A stretch of DNA of 64,000 nucleotides from Pohlia nutans (Eukaryota > Streptophyta > Bryopsida > Bryales > Mniaceae): assembly GCA_022496805.1 (NCBI GenBank), contig CM040086.1:15564501-15628500 (forward strand), in the 5' to 3' direction. This document shows positions 47,588 to 59,063 of the stretch, piece by piece (position 1 is the first letter of the stretch; every line of letters begins with the position of its first letter). A model generated the notes under the pieces. It was not told where the DNA came from. It made no database searches and saw only the letters and a list, made by a program, of their open reading frames with translations. The translations under genes were made by a program, and so were the position numbers.

Positions 47588-48174
47588 TTAACCCCTAAAC
47601 GTCACAGCGTCCAGAAACTGGACGACGAATGATTTCAAAGCCTTCTCACGTTCTCATCAACGCTTGGATGAAACTCATCCAATTTTTTGGAGATTCTTCA
47701 CCAAGTTGTTGTCCTATCTAATGGCTGGATTTAGTCATACTAGAGTACATATTTTTCTAAAATTGCAAATGTACAAGTATGTCAAGTCCTTGACCAAGCC
47801 AAAATTGCATTGACTCTAGTTCAAAGTGGAATCGTGAAAAATGAGGTCATAAATTTAAGAAACACAAAAATTTCAAAGTATCACCACACTTAAGAGTATC
47901 TCATTTCAAACTCATTCCAAAAAAATTTACTCAAAAAATATTGAAATTTAGTTTGTAATTGAATTTAGAAGGAATTTTAATTTTAACTTTCAAATTTTAT
48001 AATTAAATATTGGTGATTGTATTAGTGAATCGAACCGTACGGATGGAATCTAAAATTCAAGATCTAGAACTTTCATATGTATATCAATTCCAAAATATTC
48101 TTCTAAATGGTAGTTTATAATGTTTTTTCTCAAATTGTCAATTCCAGGGACACCCTGGTACGTTAAGGGGTTAA
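47588..48174. mobile_element. TTAA-flanked MITE, family C-type end (587 bp)
   Basis: Starts TTAACCCCTAAACGTCACAG with AGCGTCCAGAAACTGGACG palindrome directly after. Ends GGTACGTTAAGGGGTTAA. The end sequence matches 52244-52573 but the interior is different. Confidence 0.8.
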
Positions 48175-48839
48175 GTTATATAATTTTGTCAAACAAGCTT
48201 TGAGCACTTTAATTAATTATCAAGTTTACAAGAGTCAATTGTCAACTCTACTCCTGAAGTAGAGAATTCATAAGTTAGGAGCTCTCTCAAATTTTAAAAG
48301 ATAAACCCCAAAAAGTACAGAACATTCCCACTCAGGGACACTGCAAGGGCCTAAAACTGCCCAAAGATATTTTACGTAGGTCCCTCAACAACCACCAATC
48401 TAGCAATCCAAATCCGACCACTTGTCATTCAATCAAAGGCTTCTACAAGTGAACAATATTGGGACATCAAGGTTGCAACTTATGATACGTGTACTTTTAT
48501 TAAGATAAACGCCATCTATATGTGGAGTATGACTTAACTCTTAAATGTCCACAATGGCATAAGAGGTCATTTGGAACCAAAAATCCCAATTTATTATCTC
48601 AATATTCCATTTTTAATCAATATGTTGAACTAAAACCCTTATTCAAATTGCATTACTTATTTATCAAAGATTTTAATTTGTAAAAAGCAATCAACAATGA
48701 GTAATAAATAAACATACAAAATTGGAGCTTTATCTAAAGTCAACAAAACTTTGACCATTGATAAGTTCATGAGTTTGTATCTGATCAAATTTCTTTTTTC
48801 AATGTGAGTCAAATCCATTTGATTCAAAAATTTCTAACT
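48175..48839. other. Spacer, no gene recognised
   Basis: AT-rich; no ORF or repeat boundary supported. Confidence 0.45.
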
Positions 48840-50086
48840 TTAACCCCTAAAGGACCGGAGTGTTTTTCCTCCAAAAACACTCCAATGCTGCCATTTTTAC
48901 TCCCCCATGCAAAAAATCCAAAATAATGTTATTTTTTTACCTTCTAACCGTAAGATCTTGTCCTAAACTATTTGAAAAACATACACAACAAATTTCGTTG
49001 ATTTTGACCTCACGGATTGCAAGATAATTGCGTTTGATGGAAAAAAACACCCCAAAAAAACACATGCCCGAAAATTTCAGATGCGTTTGACCACAACTAC
49101 ATCAAAAAAACCTCACTACCGAAACTTGTCGCACTTCACTTTCACATTCTATATGATGTTACTTAGTTGTGTACCAATTTTCGTTGCGTTTGGAGATGTT
49201 TAGGATGTTGAATAACACCTTGCACTTGTTGGGGGCTTAAAAGTTCAGAAAAGACTATATGTTTTTGGAATTGCAATATTTTCAACTTTCTTTATTTAAA
49301 ATACAAATCCGAGCGGTGAAACACAAGTACATTCCACCCTCTACAAAATGGCGAAAAAAAATTTGAAAATAAAATAAATCTCCAAGTTTTAGAAGACATG
49401 TAGCACATTTTCTAAGAATTTTGGGGGCTAGGGGGGAAATAAAGGGTGGAGGAAGGGAATTGAAGTGCCAACCCATTCCAATGTTCATGACCCCACTAAC
49501 TCTCAAGGTACACTGCCACGTGGCAGTCCCTCATTCGACGATTTTTATTTTTTATTTTTATTTTAAAAATGATTTTATTTTTCAAAATTTTAAATAATAT
49601 TTTTAATTATGAAATTGAACCTTCAGTTTAAAATAATATTTTTAATTTAAAATAATACTTTTCAGTTTAAAATAATAATTTTAATTTAAAAAAAATTATT
49701 TTTTAATTTTTAATTTTTTAATTTTTTAATTTTTAATTTTTAAAAAATATTATTTTAAAAAAAATTTATGAGTTTGGGAAACGGGGTGGTCTTCTGCCCC
49801 CCACAGTCCACCCCATTTTCCACACACCGCCCATCTTGTTGCCCCCCCTAAAATTCAACTATTTCTCTACTGCCCCGCTGCCCTTTCTCCCGGAAAAAAA
49901 CACATTTCCCCTCATAACTTTCACATACGGTGTCGGAATTCAAAAAAAAAAAAAATCCCCATTTTCGTGGCACATTGGGGAATCTACTATTACATTTCCT
50001 TCAAATTTCGATTAAAAATGTGTTCACCGGAACCTACCCGATTCTCTAAATGTCCTAGTTAGGACACTTGGTCCTTTAGGGGTTAA
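48840..50086. mobile_element. TTAA-flanked MITE, family F (1247 bp)
   Basis: Ends TTAACCCCTAAAGGACCG and GGTCCTTTAGGGGTTAA. The subterminal palindrome at 48858-48884 has 11-bp arms GGAGTGTTTTT and AAAAACACTCC with a 5-nt loop. Interior matches 36581-37786. The last TTAA is shared with the next element. Confidence 0.85.
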
Positions 50087-50601
50087 CCCTCTAAGGTCCC
50101 AGTTCAACACTGTTTTCAAAGATTCGTTATAAAATGTTTGATGAAAACCGAAAATGGAATTGATGTACACAAAAAAGTTGTAAATATCAATGTGAAGATC
50201 ACATCTATACGGTTGGATTTATCATATATTTCTTTAATTTTTTTAAAATCTTTTTTGCAAAGTTTTCTCTTGAAAATCAATTTAAAATCATGAATTAACA
50301 GAATTTGTAAAAAAAAAAAATTGTCATGTTATTGGAATAACATGCACTATGAGATGGTATGGTTTCTATTATTTGATTCACTTTTTGAACTAAGAATGAA
50401 ACTTGACATAAACCACTTGTATCGTTTTTCCAAAAATCATAATAACCTATTTTGAAAATCAAAACCGTACAAAGGATAGTCAACTTGCACAAGAATCATG
50501 AAAGACTTTGGTGGATGAAAACTGTCCAATTTAGATTGAATTCGAATAGTCAAAATATGTTCAGCGTTCAATATTTGAAGGCAAGCGCTTTAAAGGGTTA
50601 A
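50083..50601. mobile_element. TTAA-flanked MITE, family A, inverted (519 bp)
   Basis: Starts TTAACCCTCTAAGGTCCC and ends GCTTTAAAGGGTTAA. Family A interior in reverse. Confidence 0.8.
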
Positions 50602-51042
50602 ACTCATCCTGTCATATAAATATGAGAAAAACAAAAATAGGAATAGGAAGAGCATATTGTGATGCCTTGATTTGGAATGATGAAAAAAATAGCTAGAATG
50701 GTCAATCAAGATAAAATTTAAGAGCTTTGGCTTCATTATGATATTATTTAATGTATAAAAGCAACCAAAACCTTTGTGAAGGAAGTGAAAATAAGAAGAT
50801 AAAAATGGAAATTCAAACTGAGGAAAATCTTTGAACTTTAAAGCTTTAACTTTCCACTATCAAAACTCATATAAATTACATTCAAATTGAATTCTTTTAT
50901 TATACTTTCACTTTTATTCACGAATCTTATCAATTCATTAGCCCAAAAAAATCCCAATTCGATTTTCAAAAAATAAAAAACAGAGCACTGGACTACTGGT
51001 AGCTTAAAATGGGTGGTTTTAGGTCTCGTTTTAGGTTTATTG
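50602..51042. other. Spacer, no gene recognised
   Basis: AT-rich with no ORF of note. Confidence 0.45.
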
Positions 51043-51441
51043 TTAACCTTTAAACATCAAGAGGGCCTAGGCGGGGCAGCCCAAAAGGCATCTAAATTGT
51101 TGGAGGCGAAAAAAATAAAAAATAAAAAAATAAAAAATTGGTTTTTTTTGGAAGAACGGCTGTGCTGGCCAACATTATTGCGGCACTGTAGCACTACAGC
51201 ACTTTTCAGAAAACAACCTCAACTGCCCCAACCTCAAAACTTGTTCAATTTGATAACTTTGATTGCTTACCAACGATTCCACAATCTCTCAAATGAGGCG
51301 CAAATTTGGAATCTAGATCGCCTATTTAGTAGCTTTCCAACGTACCAATCCTCGCTTGATTTGGTTGAGAAAATCCACTTTTTTCTTCATTATTCTCTTT
51401 TAAATAAGCCCATGGGGCTTATCTTGACATTCAAGGGTTAA
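51043..51441. mobile_element. TTAA-flanked element (399 bp)
   Basis: Starts TTAACCTTTAAACATCAAG and ends CTTGACATTCAAGGGTTAA. The terminal TTAA at 51438 also begins another left-type end (TTAACCCTTAAACGTCC) whose partner I could not find. Confidence 0.65.
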
Positions 51442-52243
51442 CCCTTAAACGTCCTCACTCCTATCCAAATTGGGCAATTTTGCAAAGATGCAATATAAAA
51501 TGCAACTAAGAGGGATATTTTTGAATTTGATGTATGAATAAATGTTGTAAAAGAATTATTTTTTATTCTACCCATATGGTTGGATATGTGATTGCTATCA
51601 CCAATATTTTTCTATAAAATTTAAAACTTGAAAGTCAACATTCTTTTGTAATTCAATTACAAATTAGATATTGACAATTTGTGGATGAGATTTGTTGTGA
51701 TAGGTTGAAATGTAATATTCTAAGTAAAGTGAGTTTTGGAGATTTTTAGTTTGCTTAATTTTATAAGATTATTTTTTCAAGAGCACATTTAGACCAAAAT
51801 CTTTGAAGTTTATGGTAAATCATTGCAACATGCAATGAGGCATGAAATTTCACAAATCATCCATTCTAATCAGATTACACTGTGCATAAAGCTACCTTAC
51901 TACCGTATGTGGAAGCCAGGGTCGGCACTTTCATGTTGAACAATTAATAAAAGTGACTGCTAAGTGTTTTATTTTATTTTTTGTCTACGAATCTCGTTGA
52001 GTGTTATGTTTTTATTCTATTTTTTTCAGCTTATTGTTGACTTTATTTTCTTTGATTTTGACAAAATACTCAATATATTTATTTATTTATTTGGCATTTT
52101 TTTAGGGAATTATTGTGAATCTCTAAATCGAAATCTTGTCGTTCGCATCCTAAGCTCTATTACATATTTATCTTGCTTTGATGCTACTAAAACTCTACTT
52201 CTATATCTCACAACCTTGTTTTCTCCTACAAATGTCATGCAAT
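51442..52243. other. Truncated TTAA element plus MITE fragment
   Basis: Begins with the unpaired left end at 51438. At 51900-51960 it carries TACCGTATG...GGGTCGGCAC, a degenerate end of the 36249-36533 hairpin MITE. No gene. Confidence 0.4.
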
Positions 52244-52573
52244 TTAACCCCTAAACGTCACAGCGTCCAGAAACTGGATCATGAACGGATTCAAAGTCCT
52301 GTAACTTTTTCATGCAATGTGGGATGACTTTCATCCAAGTCACCTTTGCAAGCCTATTAAGTTCTCTACCAATGAGAGTAAATCTCTTATGATGGGGAGA
52401 GGTCCATAATATTGGAGAGGCCTCCAAATGCAAATATGTCAAATTTGTTGGGTAGATTTCATGCATGCAATGGTCCTTTCATGTACACTTATTGTACATT
52501 TGAGTCATGCTAAAATCTATTTTTCAGGCTAACATCTACTTGCGTTCAAAGGATCGGTACGTTAAGGGGTTAA
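52244..52573. mobile_element. TTAA-flanked MITE, family C (330 bp), inverse of 14065-14393
   Basis: Starts TTAACCCCTAAACGTCACAG then AGCGTCCAGAAACTGGA, ends TACGTTAAGGGGTTAA. Very similar throughout to 14065-14393 in the opposite orientation, so this family moved comparatively recently. Confidence 0.85.
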
Positions 52574-53300
52574 AGCTTAGTCGTGCCACAAACCGACATA
52601 GCTATACTACAAGGAGTAGAAGAGAGAGAATGATCTTTGACATTCAAATTTCAAGGGTTTTGTTCTCCTTCCATCAGTTTCAATCTTCATTTCGATCTTC
52701 ATTCAAGCCACACCATTGGTCACACTATTTGGTCACTATTGGTCACACTAATTGGGCGCTACCCATACCAAGTGAACGTTGCCTATACTAATTGGGCACT
52801 ACCTACATTAGTTGGCAATTATCCCTCCAACATTAGGTTTGCACAACTAACATTCTAATTACCCTAATTTCTATATTTCCATATCAATTAACATATTGAT
52901 TGAAGAGGACTTCTCCTTATTTTTCACTAGCCAAGTAATACCCATTTCATACTAAAACAACCATATAAAATACGAACAAGTCCAAATACTTCAATCAATG
53001 TTTTTTAGGCTCAATGTAAATACTAAAAATATCTATTTAAAGATAAAAAGATATTTATGTATGATGTGAGCCATCTTCATAGTTCACTTTAATCTATAAA
53101 AGGGTCTTTGTAAAAAATCTCTCTATCTGTGTTCCTGTTTTCCAGTGTTCCAGTGTCCTAGTGTCCCAGTTTGTGCTTCAATATTTAAAAATTGCGGGTT
53201 TGTGCCAATTTTGTGAAAAGGTCTTTGCAAAATAGATATTTATAATTGTACCATTCTATGCCATAAACAATCTCTTATGAATATAGGCCAGTTGATGTTA
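52574..53300. other. Spacer with short local repeats
   Basis: ACTATTGGTCACAC and ATTGGGCGCTACC duplications (52715-52815) and GTGTTCCAGTGTCC repeats (about 53135-53165). No gene. Confidence 0.45.
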
Positions 53301-53309
53301 GAAATGGTC

Positions 53310-54290
53310 TCTAACCTCAAGTGTACGTCCCTATTGGTGCCAAAAAGGCATTATCTTCAAATGTTATTGTCTCTTAGTGTCTAAAGGGACTTTTCAATTA
53401 ATATGCATCATTTGGTGTTTGTGGTGCCAGAAAGCGGGTCTTTTCAACTAGTATCTATTAGTAGTAAGTGGTGTTTCAGTGGTGCCTTAAAGGGTTTCTT
53501 GAAAGTATTGATGTTAGTAGTGCCAAAAGGGTCTTTTCAACTACTATATATGTGTCAATTGGTGTGATAGTGTGAGAGTGTGAGAGTCAATGCTAGAAAG
53601 GGTCTCTTCAACTAGTATGTGTCAGTTGGTGTTAGTGGTGCCAGAAAGGGTCTCTTCAATTAATATGCGTCAATTGGTGTTAAGGTTGAGACACCTAAGA
53701 CCGATCAAATAAGACATGTACTTTACTTGGGATAGATGAATCGATGTTTTGAGTATTTTCCTCTTTTAGCAATAAGAAATTAAGAAGTTTTTGTATTTAA
53801 TTTAATTTTTTTGATAATTATTTGAATAAATACAAATTTTTGAAGTGGAACTTGTAGGTTTACCAAAAACCGATCATATGTTCTAATATACAAATGAGGT
53901 ACATCTTCCCTTTCAAAATCTAGAAATTAGGCAAGAATCTAAGATGGTTGGTTTTGGGTACCTGGTCAGGAATGGGTGTCTTAACCTTAGTAGTGACAAA
54001 AAGGGTTTTTTGAACTAGTATGCATCACTGGTGCCAAAAAGGGTCTCTTCAACTAGTATGCATTAATTGATGTCAATGGTACCAAAAAGGGTTTCTTCAA
54101 CTAAGTTGTGTTAGTGGAGTTAAAAAAGGTCTCTTCAACTAGTTTGTGCAGTTGGTGTCTATGTTCAATTGTTTAAATATCTAAGTATGTATGCCAGTTA
54201 ATATTGGGTCATTTTGTAAAAGGGTCTTTGTTGAAAAGGGTCTTTTCAACTGCCCCATTATGTGCCAGTTGGTGTTGCTAAGCTGTAAAA
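53310..54290. repeat. Degenerate minisatellite array, about 50-60 bp unit
   Basis: Many diverged units with AGGGTCTCTTCAACTAGTAT and GTCAGTTGGTGTTAGTGGTG. The array is split by a TA-flanked MITE at 53683-53987. Confidence 0.75.
53683..53987. mobile_element. TA-flanked MITE with AGGT termini, copy 2
   Basis: Termini AGGTTGAGACACC and the inverse of AGGTTAAGACACC, TA on each side. Neighbouring array units supply the empty site GGTGTTAGTGGTG with a single TA, proving insertion into TA. Confidence 0.8.
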
Positions 54291-55950
54291 TTGTAATTTT
54301 ATTCACTAAAAAGAAAAAAAATTGAAAATTATATTTCATATTATTTAAAAAGATTACTTTGGCAAGTGAACTCTAAACCAAAAAAAGATACCAAATTAGA
54401 AAATGAGATATGGTAATTGAAAGATCATTTTTTGAGAAGAAATCATGCGTAGAATTATGTGGAGCTTTAAGAATGATAGAGAGTAGTACACAAGGTGAAA
54501 ACACTACGGTAGTAAATTTGACCCTTTCTTTCTCTTTTAAAGTCTTAGAGAAGTTACCGTTGAAAATTTAACCATGAGAGAACAAAGATAGGGTATCATT
54601 TATCCAAATTTGATTAAAAAATCATATTATTTTTTATATACCATAGCCTCAAAAAAATGCGAGATAACACATTACATATAATATAGGGTCACTTGTAATA
54701 CCCAAAATTATGTTTCAAGTATTTCTAAAATAGCATTATAGTAATTGGTAGGAAAAAATTATTATTTTACAATGAGTGTTTTTAGGATGTAGTGTGAGAA
54801 TATTTAAAGAATTAGATGAAAACTATGTTTACTTAGCAAACACTGTGAATGTTGTACAAATGTTTGCGTGATTTATTTTTGGGTTTGCGGATTTTTTTCA
54901 ATAGACTAGTGAAACAATTAAGTAGACCAATACTAATGAGTTCCGACATGTAACGAATTTTATAGATAACATGTTGCTTTTTGTATTCACAACATCATGC
55001 ATGCATGAGTAAAGAATGGGACATCCCTCCTAGTAGCTAGCAGTAAGAAATCTAACCCCCTCTTGAGGCCGACGTGAATAAAGTATCTGATCATCTCAAT
55101 TATGTTTCAATTTTCACTCAACAAAGAACCAGTGGTGCATGACTACTTTAATTTTTCCTATACCTCCTAGACAATATGGTGTCAAAATGTAAGCTTGTGA
55201 GACAAGACTCTACAACGTGGTTCCTATGGGGTGCATCCTATAATTCATGTTCACAATTACAAGACTCTCACCTCGCACTTTGACACACCCTAATGTACAA
55301 TATTGTATAGTATCCTTCAATAAAAATACGCACAATAAGCTGAAGAATGAAATGCTATAATTTTGAGAAAGGAAATTTCACGCACAAAAATCATTAGAAT
55401 CCAAAACAACAAAGTGCATTGGGTTGGTATTTGAACTTACGATTAAAAAATTACTACTTTTGGGTTATTTTGAGATGAAATACTTTTGTGATATTTTGAA
55501 TATGATCAAGTGGTTATTTTGAGATGAAATTTCAAGTGGATTTTATTAAAAATTGAAAGCTTATTATGCGTTTTTTTTTAGATGAAATACTTTTGGGTTA
55601 TTTTTAATAAAATCCACTTGAAATTGATAATTTTTGGATTGATAACTCCATACGTTGATACTTAAGTCAAGAAGACTTCAAAACTCATGATTCCATTTTT
55701 CATGTGATTCTAAACAAGACATTCATTGTTTCCATTGAAAAGCTTAAGTTACGATTAGTGATAAAATTTGTATCCATGTTTATTTGAAATTGAGAGTTAA
55801 AAATGGAGATTTCATTTTCAATTAAACCAAGTAAAAAAAGTTAATTTTTTAATCAGAACTCATGGACAAAATTTCAATCAAATATTCTAATTTATCAAGT
55901 TTCAATGAAAATTTAGAAAAAAAGAAAAAACCAAAATTATATATCTTTAT
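54291..55950. other. Spacer, no gene recognised
   Basis: AT-rich. A short degenerate piece of the (TCTA)n-tailed module (GGCCGACGTGAATAAAGTAT) lies at about 55065-55085. 55440-55620 has a TTTGAGATGAAATACTTTT-like local repeat. Confidence 0.45.
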
Positions 55951-55954
55951 TGAA

Positions 55955-56099
55955 GGGTACAATACTCTGTGATAAATATTAGTCACCTCCCAAAATGATG
56001 CGGGAAAGGAGAATTTTGGAATGGCATCTCTGTACTTATTAATCCTTCAATTCAAGAATTGTAAAGTGTAAAGTATAAATTTTAGAGTCTATTTTTACA
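55955..56099. repeat. Half of a hairpin MITE, cut at the LINE junction
   Basis: Similar to the right half of 58020-58235 (AGTCACCTCCCAAAATGATG, GGAGAATTTTGGAA). It ends exactly where LINE sequence begins. Confidence 0.6.
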
Positions 56100-57421
56100 G
56101 ATTGCCTTAACTGCCTATACAATCTAAACACACACATTAAACACCCAACCACACACAACAATCACGCGGATAAAACCATACTAACAGACATGGTAGAAAT
56201 GTTAAAAACTCGTACTCAACCCACCACATTCCACAAAGTCAAAGCACATATCAACATTGAAGGCAACGAACAAGCAGATAAACTTGCAAAAATAGGGGCC
56301 AGAAAAGAATACTTCAGAGCCACAAGCTCATACGAATGTGCACATACAACACCATTTTATTTTCAAAAAGATATATGGCCAGGACCTATAAAACGACCAG
56401 ATAAAGGCCCCATCAGATGTCTCCAAACATATCTAACCAAATACGACCAAGAAAATAACCTTGAAGAAATGGTAATCGAATTTCCGAACATTAGCAAATG
56501 GACCATGAACCCAAACATCGATAACGAACTATCCAATGCATTTTGGTCCAATCCTACAATCACTGACTCACAAAAAACAATTATATTAAAACTTCGTACC
56601 GGCCAATACATGGGTAATGCTAGAAAACAACTATTTTTTGGTAGAGAAAGATTCCCCTCAATAACATGTTCAATCTGTAACTCTGCAGATGCAGACACAT
56701 GGCTACATGCACATCTAAAATGTAGCCATCACCATATTCACGCCATTAGAGTCAAAAGACACAATAAAGCAGTTTGGGAACTAAGGAAATTAATCCTCTC
56801 ATCACAAAAATCTAGATGTTACACCCTCATGAACGCAGGAACATTCAACAACAACCCCCAAGAAAACACAGTACCCCCATGGCTGATATCATGCTCATGT
56901 GAACAACAAAGATGTCACTGCAACGCTAGATTCAAACCAGACATCCTTTGCGTAAAAGGACTTCCATACAAAAATGACCCACCATCACACCCATCAGACA
57001 ACCTCACAATTCAATTTATTGAATTCACATACTGTAATGACAGATTCCCACAAACAACAATAGATATCAAAAATCAGAAATACCAACCACTTATTAACAG
57101 CATTATTAATTTAGGATGGAAAGTTGACCCACTCATAGTCATCACGGCAGGAGCTAGAGGCACAACACACATCCCCTCAATGAAACTCCTCGAAACAAAA
57201 CTTAAATTACCAGAAACCGCCATTAAACACACATTCAAAGAAATAAACACCATTGCTATACATCATGCTGGATCAATTATTCTACATAAAAGAAAAATAG
57301 AAAATAACCAACCACTGCCAATAGATTACTGAACAAAACAAAATAAACAAACAAAAGGAAGGTAATGGTGAAGACCACTACTTATTTCTTTTGTATTTTT
57401 TGTTTGTTTAACTCACAATAC
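56098..57421 (+). pseudogene. LINE C-terminal part: RNase H end, zinc knuckle, PD-(D/E)XK-like region (copy 2)
   Basis: LINE sequence starts abruptly at the third RNase H aspartate (DCLNCLY, about 56100), so it is 5'-truncated. From there the frame is open to the stop at 57332: NEQADKLAKIG (last RNase H Asp), LRTGQYMGNARKQLFFGRERFPS, CSICNSADADTWLHAHLKCSHHH zinc-knuckle-like region, RFKPDILCVKGLPYKN, IQFIEFTYCNDRF, KYQPLINSIINLGWKVD. The PD...E..T...K spacing resembles restriction-like nucleases seen in some algal and protist LINEs; this fold assignment is inference. It has no break in the preserved part, unlike copy 1. Downstream comes the CACACTTGTCTC block at 57421. Confidence 0.75.
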
Positions 57422-57625
57422 ACACTTGTCTCAGGTAGATGGGACGGGGCCGGTTGGTTGGTACAAACTTTCCTGCCTATGAATAATTCACTAGCAGCAC
57501 CAAGTCATGTATATCACAATAAACGCTCAGACGGACTCCACGGGAATCGAACCCGGACCGCACAATTGTAACATAAACGCCCTTCTCCAACCAACCTTGG
57601 ATCCATGACTTGGCGACCACCAGCA
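57422..57625 (-). mobile_element. tRNA-like (SINE-type) module, copy 2
   Basis: On the minus strand: GGTTGGTTGGAG, then GGGTTCGATTCCCGTGG (plus-strand GGAATCGAACC at 57543-57553) and a tail shared with 31770-31985. Antisense to the LINE, between its stop codon and the (TCTA)n module. Confidence 0.65.
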
Positions 57626-57699
57626 AAACAAACACCAATTTATACCCGCATAAGTTCTAATTTAACGTATTTTACTAGTGTTACTAGTATTTATCTCTG

Positions 57700-57852
57700 G
57701 TTACCAAAGTGTCTATTCTCGAAAGAGGTGAGTAGTCTTGTACCAATAGACCTTTGTCCGGTGGGCATTGGCTCATTGACAAGACGAACAGACACTTTAT
57801 TCACGCCGGCCTTGAAAGAGGACCGGAGTTCATATCTATCTATCTATTCTTT
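57700..57852 (+). mobile_element. SINE-like/LINE-tail module ending in (TCTA)n, copy 4
   Basis: Contains CTTTGTCCGGTGGGCATTGG, TTTATTCACGCCGGCC and GAGGACCGGAGTT, then ATCTATCTATCTATTC. It forms the apparent 3' end of LINE copy 2. Confidence 0.75.
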
Positions 57853-58019
57853 GCTAGTATACCTTCTTGTATAGAGTTGTAAGCAATGCTCGTGTTGGTA
57901 GCACTAGGCAATAAATATTTTACTCTAAAAAGCTTTATCATGGGAAAAGTTCCTCTTTCATTTTGCAAATTTGTTATATAATGAAAATAGACTCTATTAT
58001 CTATCCAATACACTATTCA

Positions 58020-58235
58020 CTTCTTTGAATTGAAGGAATGTTGAGTACAAAGTGCCATTTCAAAATTCTCCTTTTTGCATCATTTTGGAAAGTGACCAAT
58101 ATTTATTGGAGGGTATTGTACAATATCCTCCAAAAAGTATTAGTAACCTCCTAAAATGATGCATAAACTTGGGAGAAAGGAGAATTTCCAAATGATACCA
58201 AGTTTACTCAAAAATCTTTCAATTCAGGTAGAAGG
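58020..58235. repeat. Hairpin MITE (about 210 bp)
   Basis: The arms GAATTGAAGGAATGTTGAG...GGAGAATTT pair around the centre GGAGGGTATTGTACAATATC (58115-58134). A half copy lies at 55955-56099. Outer similarity continues into 57940-58020. Confidence 0.65.
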
Positions 58236-58381
58236 AATGGGGATCCTTTTTAGAATCATTTGCAAAAAAGAACATGCATTTTGAAGTATTATTGACTAAG
58301 GTATCAAATTTCAAAGCTTCAAACCCAGAGTTGCTCAATTTTTTAATCCATTTTTTTGTTCATTTCATATCTCATACAAAA

Positions 58382-58558
58382 AATCTCCAAATATTGAAAT
58401 TTCTCATTGAAGAACACTCAATTATCTCACCCAACACACTTTACGATTTCAAGTTGGATAATTTTACCAAAATCTCCAAATATTGAAATTTCTCATTGAA
58501 GAACACTCAATTATCTCACCCAACACGCTTTACGATTTCAAGTTGGATAATTTTACCA
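58382..58558. repeat. 89-bp tandem duplication
   Basis: Units 58382-58470 and 58471-58558 begin AATCTCCAAATATTG and are nearly identical, so the duplication is recent. Confidence 0.85.
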
Positions 58559-58751
58559 CATGGAGAGTCATTTCGAAATTTGAAATTTTGACGAGTTTCT
58601 GCCTCTATAAGAGACAGTGACGAAAACTTTTTACCGGTGACTGTACAGTACATTTCCCTAACTCAGCAAAGTGAACAACAATCAGACACACTATATTCCA
58701 TGCTAAAATATGTTACCTCCTGCCCAACAGCTTGGAAAAAGTGTCAACACA

Positions 58752-59063
58752 TCTATTATATTAAATGCAAAGTGTCACGACCCTTATGTCACAAAATCCG
58801 TCACGTTTTCATCCAAGTCTTCCATCCATCACTTATCATCCAAGTCGTCCATCCATCACTTATCATCCAAATCGTCCATCCATCACTTATCATCCAATAT
58901 CTCATCATATACCATTTTCATTCATTTGCCTGCTTTGTAAAACTATTTTCATCATACTCAAATTTTTTCAATTTCTTTCGATCAACATTCTTTGCAATGG
59001 AGTCCATGTTTCTTATCATGTTTATTTAGTTTTTTTGTTGCATTGCAACACGAGATTTGCTAG
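58752..59063 (+). mobile_element. Non-autonomous Helitron-like element, copy 1
   Basis: 5' end TCTATTATATTAAATGC after an A. 3' end has hairpin GTTGCATTGCAAC (59037-59049), 10 nt, then CTAG and a host T. No inverted repeats. About 312 bp, containing a local 28-bp triplication (CATCACTTATCATCCAA, 58830-58895). Confidence 0.75.

Noticed and set aside
51013..51441. 142-codon ORF
   Set aside because: Overlaps a TTAA element end to end and has no recognisable domain.
53310..54290. CRISPR-like repeat array
   Set aside because: Repeats are diverged with no constant repeat/spacer pattern; this is a minisatellite in a eukaryotic genome.
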